A DNA stretch of 64,000 nucleotides from REEB95 sp963810055. Lineage in GTDB: Bacteria > Pseudomonadota > Alphaproteobacteria > ATCC43930 > CGMCC-115725. Of the stretch, positions 1 through 8,087 are shown piece after piece. Location: positions 62,001 to 126,000 of the forward strand of contig CAWEME010000008.1 in assembly GCA_963810055.1 (NCBI GenBank), given 5' to 3'. The translations under genes and the position numbers were made by a program. How positions within the stretch are numbered: the first letter of the stretch is position 1; the number at the start of each line of letters is the position of its first letter. Below the pieces are notes generated by a model. The model saw only the letters and a program-made list of their open reading frames with translations. It had not been told where the DNA came from and ran no database searches.

Positions 1-68
1 GCGGGCTGGTCGCGGCCTGCCTTGGTGTTGCCGCAATCTGGCTGATCCGGCGTCAAACCGGCAGGTGA
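1..68 (+). CDS. 3' end of a small membrane protein, probably DUF2065
   Basis: Only the last 21 or so codons are inside the window, read from base 3 to a TGA at 66-68. The visible tail is one hydrophobic segment (LVAACLGVAAIWLI) followed by a basic end (RRQTGR). A short C-terminal membrane segment just upstream of a Do-type protease matches the usual place and ending of DUF2065 proteins, which in proteobacteria lie between hflC and degP. The family name is an inference from context and a short tail, because the conserved N-terminal part is outside the window. Confidence 0.45.
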   Translation, partial: GLVAACLGVAAIWLIRRQTGR

Positions 69-138
69 GGACTGGCTTGCCGCGCGGTTTCCTCCTAAGA
101 TCGCGCCTTCCCGCCCGGCTGTTCCCAGGAGCGTTTTC

Positions 139-1641
139 GTGAACGTGGTTTTTCGTCTTGCCGACCGGACCCGCTATGCGCTGGTCTGCCTGCTGGTCCT
201 GTTGCTCGTGGCGGCGCCCGCGGTCAACGCCGCGCCCGCGCCCGACAGTTTCGCCGACCTCGCCGCCAGGCTGCTGCCGGCGGTGGTCAACATCTCGACC
301 ACCCAGACCATCAAGGACGACAAGGGCGGCAAAGGCGACCAGCCGGGGGACGAGGATTTTCCGCAATTCCCGCCGGGCTCGCCGTTCGAGGATTTTTTCA
401 AGGACTTCCTCAACAAGAACCGGCCGCATAACGGCCAGCAGGAAGCCCTGCCGCGCCACGCGACCTCGCTCGGCTCGGGCTTCATCATCGATCCCTCGGG
501 CCTGGTGGTGACCAACAACCACGTCATCGCCGACGCGGACGAGATCACCGTGACGCTCCAGGACGACACCAACTTCAAGGCCGAGGTCGTGGGCAAGGAC
601 ACCAAGTCCGATCTGGCGCTGCTGCGCATCAAATCGTCCAAGCCGTTCGCCGCGGTCAAGTTCGGCGACAGCGATCAGATCCGGGTGGGCGACTGGGTGC
701 TGGCGATCGGCAATCCCTTCGGGCTGGGCGGCACGGTGACGGCGGGAATCCTGTCCGCGCGCGCGCGCGAGATCAATTCCGGCCCCTATGACGATTTCCT
801 CCAGACCGATGCCGCGATCAACCGCGGCAATTCGGGCGGGCCGATGTTCGACATGAACGGCGACGTGATCGGCATCAACACCGCGATCTTCTCGCCCTCG
901 GGCGGCTCGGTCGGCATCGGCTTCGCCATCCCGTCGAACCTGGCCAAGCCGGTGATCGATCAGATCAGGCAATTCGGCCATCCGCGGCGCGGCTGGCTCG
1001 GCGTCAACATCCAGAGCGTGACCGACGAGATCGCCGAAAGCCTCGGCCTCGACAAGCCCCGGGGCGCGCTCATCGCCAGCGTGCAGGAGGGCGGCCCGGC
1101 CCAGCTCGCCGGCATCCAGCCGGGCGACGTGGTGCTGAGCTTCGACGGCAAGGACGTGACCGACATGCGCCGCCTGCCGCGCATCGTCGCCGAAACGCCG
1201 ATCGACAAGACGGTGAAAGTGAAAGTGTGGCGCAAGCGCAAGGAATTGCTGCTCGACGTCAAGGTCGGCGAACTCAAGGAAACCGGCCAGCAGGCATCCG
1301 CCTCGACCAAGCAGACGCCGCCGGCGCCCGCCGGCACGGCGATGAAGCCGCTGGGATTGGCGGTCGCCAATTTGACGCCGGAATTGCGCGAGCGTTTCGG
1401 CGTAGCCGAGGACTCGACCGGCGTGGTCGTAACCTCCATCGACGCCGACGGCCCGGCGGCGGAAAAGGGCATGCGCGCCGGCGACGTCATCGTCGAGGTG
1501 GCGCAGGAAGAGGTGAAATCGCCCCCCGACGTCGCCGACAAGATCGCCGCCGCGAAGAAGGCCGGGCTGAAATCCGTGCTGCTGCTGGTCGACCGGCAGG
1601 GCGATTTGCGCTTTTACGCGCTGAAGCTCGGCAAGAGCTGA
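139..1641 (+). CDS. degP: Do/DegP-type periplasmic serine endoprotease
   Basis: A 500-residue HtrA-family protease that degrades or refolds damaged proteins in the periplasm. An N-terminal hydrophobic signal (about residues 10-32) ends at an Ala-rich cleavage region. The trypsin-like domain holds the catalytic triad: His128 in TNNHVI, Asp158 in KSDLAL, Ser232 in GNSGGP. Two PDZ domains follow (about 270-360 and 400-490). Length is normal for the family. The start is GTG, chosen because it begins the signal peptide directly after the upstream gene's short gap. It is convergent with marC. The name degP rather than degQ or mucD is not decided by sequence alone. Confidence 0.93.
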   Translation: MNVVFRLADRTRYALVCLLVLLLVAAPAVNAAPAPDSFADLAARLLPAVVNISTTQTIKDDKGGKGDQPGDEDFPQFPPGSPFEDFFKDFLNKNRPHNGQQEALPRHATSLGSGFIIDPSGLVVTNNHVIADADEITVTLQDDTNFKAEVVGKDTKSDLALLRIKSSKPFAAVKFGDSDQIRVGDWVLAIGNPFGLGGTVTAGILSARAREINSGPYDDFLQTDAAINRGNSGGPMFDMNGDVIGINTAIFSPSGGSVGIGFAIPSNLAKPVIDQIRQFGHPRRGWLGVNIQSVTDEIAESLGLDKPRGALIASVQEGGPAQLAGIQPGDVVLSFDGKDVTDMRRLPRIVAETPIDKTVKVKVWRKRKELLLDVKVGELKETGQQASASTKQTPPAPAGTAMKPLGLAVANLTPELRERFGVAEDSTGVVVTSIDADGPAAEKGMRAGDVIVEVAQEEVKSPPDVADKIAAAKKAGLKSVLLLVDRQGDLRFYALKLGKS

Positions 1642-1669
1642 GCGTTTAAGCGTCTAAGAATTTAATCGT

Positions 1670-2284
1670 CTAGGCGGCGAAGCCGAACGCCGCCTTCAGG
1701 CCCGTCAGGATGTATTGCACGGCCAGCGCCGCCAGGATGATGCCCATGACGCGGGTGACGATGTCGATGCCGGTATCGCGCAGCACCTTGTGCACCCATT
1801 GCGCGGCGAGCAGGCAGGCGAGCGTCAAAGCCAGAACGACGGCCAGAAGCCCGGCCACCTGGAGCTGCTCGGCGACGCTGTAGATATTGTTGTCGGTCAG
1901 CAGCACGGCCGTCATGACGGATTTGGGGCCGGCGATGAATGGCATGGCGAGCGGGAATACCGCGACGTTGCGGCCATGGCCGTCCCCGGGATGCGGCTCT
2001 GCCCCCTCGTGCAGCACCATTTTGAGCGACATCAGCAACAGGATGAGCCCGGCCGCGACCCGGAACGCATCCAGCTCGACCTCCAGCTCGTCGAGCACGA
2101 TCTGCCCCGCGGCGATGAAGGCGAACAACACCCCGCCGGCGATCAGCACCGCCTCGACCGCGATCCGGGTCCTGCGCCCGGCGAGCCGGCGCGTCGTCGC
2201 CAGGAATTCCGACACCACCAGCAACGGGTTCACCGCCACCAGCAACAGGACGAAATCCTGGAGCAGCTTGTGCCAATCCATCAT
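1670..2284 (-). CDS. MarC/UPF0056 family integral membrane protein
   Basis: A 204-residue protein with about six predicted membrane segments. It starts with the family-typical pattern of a membrane helix containing VAVNPLLV and has a conserved central stretch near FPLAMPFIAGPKS, the MarC signature region. The function of MarC proteins is not established; the old link to multiple antibiotic resistance was not supported. Its ATG overlaps the serB stop by four bases (ATGA), so the two are probably translationally coupled as a serB-marC operon on the minus strand. Confidence 0.88.
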   Translation of the reverse strand: MMDWHKLLQDFVLLLVAVNPLLVVSEFLATTRRLAGRRTRIAVEAVLIAGGVLFAFIAAGQIVLDELEVELDAFRVAAGLILLLMSLKMVLHEGAEPHPGDGHGRNVAVFPLAMPFIAGPKSVMTAVLLTDNNIYSVAEQLQVAGLLAVVLALTLACLLAAQWVHKVLRDTGIDIVTRVMGIILAALAVQYILTGLKAAFGFAA

Positions 2285-3201
2285 CGCGTTCTCCTGCGCC
2301 GGCGGTCCGCGGCGAATTCGTCGCGGCGGTAGCCTTGTGCGTAAAGCAAGGCAGTCAGGTCGGCATGGTCGACGCGGTGGCGCGCCTGCGGCGCGACATG
2401 GGGCCGGCCGTGAAAGGCGATGCCCAGGCCCGCGGCCCCGAGCATCGGCAGGTCGTTGGCGCCGTCGCCCACGGCCAGCGTCAGCGCCAGCGGGCAGCCG
2501 TATTCGGCGGCGAGGCCGGTCAGGGTCTCGAGCTTGCTGTTCCCGGCCCGGATCGGCTCCTTGACCGTGCCGGCGATCTTGCCGCCCGCTATCGTCAATT
2601 CGTTGGCGAAGTCGCGATCGAAACCCAGTTGCTTGCGGATTTGCGCGGTATAGATGCGGAACCCGCCCGAAACCAGCGCGGTGATCGCGCCATGGGCGCG
2701 CATGGTGGCGACCAGCGCCGCGGCGCCGGGATTGACGCGGATGCGCTTGCCCGCCTTCGCCAGCAGGCTGGCGGGCTTGCCCTTAAGCAGCGCCACGCGT
2801 TCCTGCAATGCGCCGACGAAATCGATTTCGCCGTTCATGGCGCGGCGCGTGATCGCGGCGACCTTGGCTTTGATGCCGACGAGATCGGCGATCTCGTCCA
2901 GCATCTCATTGGCGATGATGGTCGATTCCATGTCGGCCAGGAGCAGGCGTTTCTTCCGCCCCGCCAGGCTTTGCGCGATGAAATCGACCGGTTCCTGCGC
3001 CAGGGCGACGCGCGCGGCGGCCTCGGCCTGGTCCGGGTCGAGCCCGTCGAAGGCGATATCGCAGGCAAGCCTGGGCGCGAGCCAGACCGTGACGCCGAGA
3101 TGCGCGCCCAGCTTTTCCAGCGCGCGGGATGCGGCATCGGCCCAGGATTCCACGGCAGGGCCTGGCTTGGCCGCGATCAGGGTGAGGACATTGCCATCCA
3201 T
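2281..3201 (-). CDS. serB: Phosphoserine phosphatase
   Basis: A 306-residue HAD-superfamily enzyme that makes the last step of serine synthesis, O-phosphoserine to serine. Residues 1-80 form the regulatory-like N-terminal region, and the phosphatase domain follows. HAD motif I reads DMEST (Asp90, Glu92) where DxDST is usual, so the second acidic residue is Glu. The later motif GDGANDLPML supplies the Mg-binding Asp pair and there is a motif II Ser in ALVSGGF. The ATG at 3201 was chosen because it gives the family-typical N-terminus and leaves a 60-bp divergent gap to miaA. The open frame continues far upstream, but that part is antisense to miaA. Confidence 0.9.
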   Translation of the reverse strand: MDGNVLTLIAAKPGPAVESWADAASRALEKLGAHLGVTVWLAPRLACDIAFDGLDPDQAEAAARVALAQEPVDFIAQSLAGRKKRLLLADMESTIIANEMLDEIADLVGIKAKVAAITRRAMNGEIDFVGALQERVALLKGKPASLLAKAGKRIRVNPGAAALVATMRAHGAITALVSGGFRIYTAQIRKQLGFDRDFANELTIAGGKIAGTVKEPIRAGNSKLETLTGLAAEYGCPLALTLAVGDGANDLPMLGAAGLGIAFHGRPHVAPQARHRVDHADLTALLYAQGYRRDEFAADRRRRRTR

Positions 3202-3261
3202 CTGCGCGACCTTATCGGCGGAACGTGACTGAAAGGCAAGAAGCGGGCTAAGAATCGGCCC

Positions 3262-4239
3262 ATGAGCGAATCGCCCATCAGTGAATCGGAGGCGCCCGTC
3301 ATCGTCATCGCCGGTCCCACCGCCAGCGGGAAATCCCAGCTCGCCATGGCGGTGGCGCGGGAATTCGGCGGCGCGATCATCAATGCCGACAGCATGCAGG
3401 TCTATCGCGATCTGCGCGTTCTGACGGCGCGGCCGGGCGAAGCCGAGCTGGCGCAAGCCCCTCATTTTCTCTACGGCGAAATCGATGCCGGCGAAAGCTG
3501 TTCGGCCGGGCGGTGGCGCAGTCTGGCGCTGGCCGGGATCGGGCGCGCGCGCGAAGCCGGGCGTTTGCCGGTGATCGTCGGCGGCACGGGGCTTTATCTT
3601 TCCGCGTTGCTCGAGGGCTTGGCCGCGGTGCCGCCGGTGCCGGCGGCGGTCATTGCCGAAACCCGCGCCTTGCACGCGCAGCAAGGCGGGGAGCGGTTCC
3701 GCGCCGCGCTGGCCGAGCTCGATCCCGAGGCCGCCCGGCGTCTCCACGCCGGCGATACGCAGCGCCTGATCCGCGCTTATGCGGTGGCGCGCGCCACCGG
3801 CGTCGCGCTGTCCGAATGGCAGCGGCGGCAGAAGGCAGGCGCCCGGCCCGATGCCGCTGCCATCGTCTTGTTGCCGCCGCGCGAGCAGCTTTACGCCGCG
3901 ATCGATGCGCGGCTCGCCTCCATGTTCGAAGAGGGCGCGGTCGAGGAGGTGCGGGCATTGCTGGCGCGCAAGCTTTCGCCCGATCTTCCGGCGATGAAGG
4001 CGGTGGGCGTGCGCGAGATATCCGGGTTCCTGGCCGGCGATCTCACCCGTGAACAGGCGCTTGCCGCGGCGCAACAGGCGACCCGCCGCTTCGCCAAGCG
4101 CCAATACACCTGGCTGCGCCATCGCCTGCGATCAGGAAAGAAATTGCAAAAGTTAACGCTGGAAACGCAATATTCAGAAAGATTGTTACCTGAAATATTT
4201 TCGTTTATTCGTCAGTTTTTGTTGACCACTCGGATATAG
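3262..4239 (+). CDS. miaA: tRNA dimethylallyltransferase
   Basis: A 325-residue enzyme that adds an isoprenyl group to A37 of tRNAs reading UNN codons. The N-terminal P-loop GPTASGKS (about residues 17-24) and the following motif NADSMQVYRDL are diagnostic for MiaA, as are GGTGLYLSALL and the tRNA-binding region near the C-terminus (RRFAKRQYTWLRHR). Length is normal. It is divergent from serB across a 60-bp gap. The last 90 bases are unusually AT-rich compared with the rest of the gene and overlap a candidate promoter for the ilv genes. Confidence 0.95.
   Translation: MSESPISESEAPVIVIAGPTASGKSQLAMAVAREFGGAIINADSMQVYRDLRVLTARPGEAELAQAPHFLYGEIDAGESCSAGRWRSLALAGIGRAREAGRLPVIVGGTGLYLSALLEGLAAVPPVPAAVIAETRALHAQQGGERFRAALAELDPEAARRLHAGDTQRLIRAYAVARATGVALSEWQRRQKAGARPDAAAIVLLPPREQLYAAIDARLASMFEEGAVEEVRALLARKLSPDLPAMKAVGVREISGFLAGDLTREQALAAAQQATRRFAKRQYTWLRHRLRSGKKLQKLTLETQYSERLLPEIFSFIRQFLLTTRI
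4183..4211 (+). promoter_or_regulatory. Candidate promoter for ilvBHC
   Basis: TTGTTA at 4183-4188, a 17-base spacer and TATTCG at 4206-4211 resemble a sigma-70 promoter inside the AT-rich end of miaA. It lies about 150 bases before ilvB. There is no experimental support and the -10 match is weak. Confidence 0.3.
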
Positions 4240-4360
4240 GCCACTAATTTCGGCTTTTCGCTTGGCAGAAGCGGTTTCTGTGGCTTCCCGGCCCCGGTTT
4301 TGGTGGGGGCGTGGGCAGAACGGGGCGGTTTCGCCTTGTGATGGGCTTTTGGAGAGCTTC

Positions 4361-6139
4361 ATGGCGGCCGATTCGGCGGCGCAGCAGATGTCGGGAGCGG
4401 AGATGGTCATCCGCGCCCTGGTCGATCAGGGCGTCGAAGTCGTTTTCGGCTATCCCGGCGGCGCCGTGCTGCCGATCTACGACGCGTTGTTCAAGCAGAA
4501 CCGGCTGCGCCACATCCTGGTGCGCCACGAGCAGGGCGCGGTGCACGCGGCCGAAGGCTATGCGCGCTCCACCGGCAAGGTCGGCGTGGTGCTGGTGACC
4601 AGCGGGCCGGGCGCGACCAACGCGGTCACCGGCCTGACCGACGCGCTGATGGATTCCGTGCCGCTGGTGTGCCTCACCGGCCAGGTGCCGACGCATCTGA
4701 TCGGCAACGACGCGTTCCAGGAGGCGGACACCACCGGCATCACGCGGCCATGCACCAAGCACAATTACCTGGTCAAGGACGTGAACAAACTCGCGCAGGT
4801 GATGCACGAGGCGTTCTTCGTCGCGCGCACCGGCCGGCCCGGCCCGGTGGTGGTCGATCTGCCGAAGGACATGCTGTTCGCCAGCGGCACGTATCGGCCG
4901 CCCGAGGATGTTCCGCCGCGCAAATCCTACAAGCCGCAGACCAAGCCCGATCCCGCGCGCATCGAGCAGGCGGTTGCGCTGATCATGGAAGCCAAGCGGC
5001 CGCTGTTCTACGGCGGCGGCGGCATCATCAATTCCGGCCCGCGCGCCTGCCAGCTCTTCGCCGAACTGGTCAAGCTGACGGGCTTTCCCTGCACGCTGAC
5101 GCTGATGGGGCTGGGATCCTTCCCGGCCTCGGACAAGCAATATCTCGGCCTGGTGGGCATGCACGGCACCTTCGAGTCGAACAACGCCATGCATGATTGC
5201 GACGTGATGATCAATGTCGGCGCGCGTTTCGACGACCGCGTCACCGGCAAGGTGGCGGCGTTCTCGCCCGGCTCGAAGAAGATCCATGTCGACATCGATC
5301 CGAGTTCGATCAACAAGAACGTGCGCGTCGACGTGGCGCTGGTGGGCGACGCCGCCGAAACCCTGGCGGCGCTCATCGCGTCCTTGAAGGCCAAGCGCTT
5401 CAAGCCCGATCCCGAAAAAATCGCGCCGTGGTGGCAGCAGATATCCCACTGGCAGGCGCGCCACAGCCTCGCCTATGCCAAGGACGACAAGGTGATCAAG
5501 CCGCAATACGCGATCGAGCGTCTCTATGCGCTGACGCGCGGCAAGGACACCTACATCACCACCGAGGTCGGCCAGCACCAGATGTGGGCGGCGCAGCTTT
5601 TCAAGTTCGAGCAGCCTTTCCACTGGATGACTTCGGGCGGGCTCGGCACCATGGGCTATGGCCTGCCCGCCGCCATGGGCGTGCAGATCGCGCATCCCGA
5701 CGCGCTGGTGATCGACATCGCCGGCGAGGCATCGATCCTGATGAACATCCAGGAGATGTCCACCATCTGCCAATACAAGCTCCCGGTGAAGGTGTTCATC
5801 CTCAACAACCAGTACATGGGCATGGTGCGCCAGTGGCAGGAGCTGCTGCATGGCGGCCGCTATAGCGAGAGCTATACCGCGGCGCTGCCCGATTTCGTCA
5901 AGCTGGCCGAATCCTTCGGCGCGGTGGGATTGCGCGCCGAGAAGCCCGGCGACGTCGATCGCGTCATCAAGGAGATGCTGGCCGCCGACAAGGCGGTGAT
6001 CGCCGATATCGCGGTCGATCCGGCGGAAAACTGCTTCCCGATGATCCCCTCGGGCGCGGCGCATAACGAGATGCTGCTGGGGCCCGGGGACAGGCAGTCT
6101 TCCGGCCCGGTTTCCGAAGAGGGCATGGTGCTCGTCTGA
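4361..6139 (+). CDS. ilvB: Acetolactate synthase, large (catalytic) subunit
   Basis: A 592-residue TPP-dependent enzyme that condenses pyruvate with pyruvate or 2-oxobutyrate, the first common step of valine, leucine and isoleucine synthesis. The N-terminal domain has FGYPGGAVLP and the activating Glu in RHEQGAVHAAEGYA. The FAD/middle domain and the C-terminal TPP domain follow, with the GDG-type cofactor motif as GEASILMN then NNQYMGMVRQWQ. The ATG at 4361 was preferred to an in-frame TTG at 4262 because GGAGAG sits six bases before it and the extra residues are unlike the family. ilvH follows after 16 bases. Confidence 0.95.
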   Translation: MAADSAAQQMSGAEMVIRALVDQGVEVVFGYPGGAVLPIYDALFKQNRLRHILVRHEQGAVHAAEGYARSTGKVGVVLVTSGPGATNAVTGLTDALMDSVPLVCLTGQVPTHLIGNDAFQEADTTGITRPCTKHNYLVKDVNKLAQVMHEAFFVARTGRPGPVVVDLPKDMLFASGTYRPPEDVPPRKSYKPQTKPDPARIEQAVALIMEAKRPLFYGGGGIINSGPRACQLFAELVKLTGFPCTLTLMGLGSFPASDKQYLGLVGMHGTFESNNAMHDCDVMINVGARFDDRVTGKVAAFSPGSKKIHVDIDPSSINKNVRVDVALVGDAAETLAALIASLKAKRFKPDPEKIAPWWQQISHWQARHSLAYAKDDKVIKPQYAIERLYALTRGKDTYITTEVGQHQMWAAQLFKFEQPFHWMTSGGLGTMGYGLPAAMGVQIAHPDALVIDIAGEASILMNIQEMSTICQYKLPVKVFILNNQYMGMVRQWQELLHGGRYSESYTAALPDFVKLAESFGAVGLRAEKPGDVDRVIKEMLAADKAVIADIAVDPAENCFPMIPSGAAHNEMLLGPGDRQSSGPVSEEGMVLV

Positions 6140-6155
6140 GCGCCCTGGACATGCC

Positions 6156-6668
6156 ATGACCGCCGGCGAAACCGTCGAAAAGCACACCATCGCCGTGCTC
6201 GTGGACAACGAGCCGGGCGTGCTGGCGCGCGTCATCGGATTGTTCTCGGGCCGCGGCTACAACATCGAGAGCCTGACCGTGGCCGAGGTGGACCCCGCCA
6301 ACGCCTTGTCGCGCATCACCATCGTCACTTCGGGCACGCGGATGATCATCGAGCAGATCAAGAATCAGCTCAATCGCCTGGTGCCGATCCACGGGGTGCG
6401 CGATTTGACCGACGAAGGGCCCCACATCGGACGCGAAATGGCGCTCATCAAGGTGACCGGCCAGGGCGACAAGCGCGCCGAGAGCCGGCGCCTGGCCGAT
6501 GCGTACGGCGCCCGCGTCATCGATTCCACGGCCGAGAGCTTCGTCTTCGAGATGACCGACTCAACCGAGAAGCTGAACGACTTCATCAGCAGGATGGGGC
6601 CACTCGGGCTGGTCGATGTTTCCCGCACCGGCGTCGTCGCGATCTCGCGCGGCGCCGGAAAATTCTGA
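6156..6668 (+). CDS. ilvH: Acetolactate synthase, small (regulatory) subunit
   Basis: A 170-residue regulatory subunit that activates IlvB and gives valine feedback inhibition. The N-terminal ACT domain shows the typical pattern from HTIAVLVDNEPGVLARV through GRGYNIESLTVA. The C-terminal half contains RELALIKV-like sequence (REMALIKVTG) and ends in GVVAISRG. Length is standard. It lies 16 bases after ilvB and 24 bases before ilvC, so the three form one operon. Confidence 0.95.
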   Translation: MTAGETVEKHTIAVLVDNEPGVLARVIGLFSGRGYNIESLTVAEVDPANALSRITIVTSGTRMIIEQIKNQLNRLVPIHGVRDLTDEGPHIGREMALIKVTGQGDKRAESRRLADAYGARVIDSTAESFVFEMTDSTEKLNDFISRMGPLGLVDVSRTGVVAISRGAGKF

Positions 6669-6692
6669 TTACCGTTTCCGGAGGAAAGTACC

Positions 6693-7712
6693 ATGCGCGT
6701 TTATTACGATCGTGATGCCGACGTCAATCTGATCAAGGGCAAGAAGGTGCTGGTCGTGGGCTACGGCAGCCAGGGCCACGCCCATGCGATGAATCTGCGC
6801 GACAGCGGCGTCAAGGACGTGCGCGTGGCGCTCCGGCCCGGCTCGGCCTCGGCCAAGAAGGCGGAGGCCGCAAAGTTCCAGGTGATGTCGCCCGCCGAGG
6901 GCGCCAAATGGGCCGACGTGGTGATGGTGCTGACGCCCGACGAATTGCAGGCGAAGCTCTACGCCGACGATCTCATCGCCAACATGCGGCCCGATACCGC
7001 CTTGGCGTTCGCGCACGGCTTCAACATCCACTTCCAGCTGATCGCGCCGCGCCCCGACATGGACGTCTTCATGATCGCGCCCAAGGGGCCGGGCCACACC
7101 GTGCGCTCGGAATATGTGCGCGGCGGCGGCGTGCCTTGCCTGGTCGCGGTCGAACAGAATCCCTCGGCCAACGCGCTCGAGATCGCGCTCAGCTACGCCT
7201 CGGCGATCGGCGGCGGCCGCGCCGGGGTGATCGAAACCACCTTCAAGGAGGAATGCGAAACCGACTTGTTCGGCGAGCAATGCGTGCTCTGCGGCGGCCT
7301 CACCGCGCTCATCATGGCGGGCTACGAAACCCTGGTCGAGGCGGGCTATGCGCCGGAGATGGCGTATTTCGAGTGCCTGCACGAAGTGAAGCTGATCGTC
7401 GATCTGATGTACGAGGGCGGCATCGCCAATATGCGCTATTCGATCTCCAACACGGCGGAGTACGGCGACTACACCCGCGGCCCGCGCGTCATCACCCCGG
7501 CGGTGAAGGCCGAGATGAAGCGCATCCTCGACGACATCCAATCGGGCCGCTTCGCGCGCGACTGGGTGCTCGAGAACGCGGCCGGCCAGGCCAGTTTCAA
7601 GGCGATGCGCAAGCGCGGCGCCGAGCACGACGTCGAGAAAGTCGGCGCCAAGCTGCGCGCGATGATGCCGTGGATCGCGCAAAACGCCCTGGTCGACAAG
7701 GCCAAGAACTGA
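6693..7712 (+). CDS. ilvC: Ketol-acid reductoisomerase (NADP+)
   Basis: A 339-residue class I enzyme that isomerises and reduces acetolactate to dihydroxyisovalerate. The Rossmann motif VVGYGSQGHAHAMNLRDSG is near residues 20-40. The metal-binding domain contains FKEECETDLFGEQ and the substrate region SISNTAEYGD. Length is that of the short class I form. A strong ribosome site (GGAGGAAA) precedes the ATG. The gene is followed by a 375-base gap with several hairpins before leuA. Confidence 0.96.
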   Translation: MRVYYDRDADVNLIKGKKVLVVGYGSQGHAHAMNLRDSGVKDVRVALRPGSASAKKAEAAKFQVMSPAEGAKWADVVMVLTPDELQAKLYADDLIANMRPDTALAFAHGFNIHFQLIAPRPDMDVFMIAPKGPGHTVRSEYVRGGGVPCLVAVEQNPSANALEIALSYASAIGGGRAGVIETTFKEECETDLFGEQCVLCGGLTALIMAGYETLVEAGYAPEMAYFECLHEVKLIVDLMYEGGIANMRYSISNTAEYGDYTRGPRVITPAVKAEMKRILDDIQSGRFARDWVLENAAGQASFKAMRKRGAEHDVEKVGAKLRAMMPWIAQNALVDKAKN

Positions 7713-7789
7713 GCGTGCCCGGGACGCGGGCCACAGAAGCCTTGCGATTCCAAGGGGAAACGCGATAGACATAGTCCCAGGTCTTAATA

Positions 7790-8035
7790 TTTCCGGCTAT
7801 TGGGATTTGGACCGGCGGGCGGCCTCTCCAGGCGCCCTGGCCGGTCGGTTCGGCGCTCGGATGCTCAAGGGATTAGAGACAAATGGCCGATAGGGCGAAA
7901 GCAGGGGAAGGCAGCCGGGCGTTTCAACGCCGGTTTCCCCATGCCTTCGCCATCGGCCTGACGCGGAGGAACGACGGGCAGCTGCGACTTAGCTGCCCCT
8001 GAGCGCGGGCGCAGAAGGGCCCGCTCGCGTTTGAG
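7790..8035 (+). promoter_or_regulatory. Structured leader region between ilvC and leuA
   Basis: The gap 7713-8087 holds no convincing gene but shows consecutive stem-loops. The first is 7810-7846, where GACCGGC pairs with GCCGGTC around a smaller inner stem. The second is 7885-7958, a long imperfect hairpin opening with GGCCGAT/ATCGGCC and containing GGCGAA/TTCGCC, GGGGAA/TTCCCC and a CCGG/CCGG core. The third is 7976-7998, GGGCAGCT/AGCTGCCC with a 7-base loop. The fourth is about 8004-8026, GCGGGC/GCCCGC. A 39-codon open frame (7883-8002) spans hairpins two and three but is not rich in Leu, Ile or Val codons. A leucine-responsive attenuator or an unknown RNA is plausible. No U-tract follows the last stem, so it is not a plain terminator. 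Confidence 0.5.
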
Positions 8036-8087
8036 GGGTCATCCGCCACGGCTCTAATCGTTTCTCCGAGACATGAGGATCCGCGCC

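Noticed and set aside
4244..6235. A 663-codon open frame antisense to ilvB
   Set aside because: It is a shadow of ilvB, rich in Arg, His and Gly, without any domain.
7883..8002. A 39-codon frame as a leucine leader peptide
   Set aside because: It contains only two Leu codons and no run of Leu, Ile or Val, and lacks a clear ribosome site.
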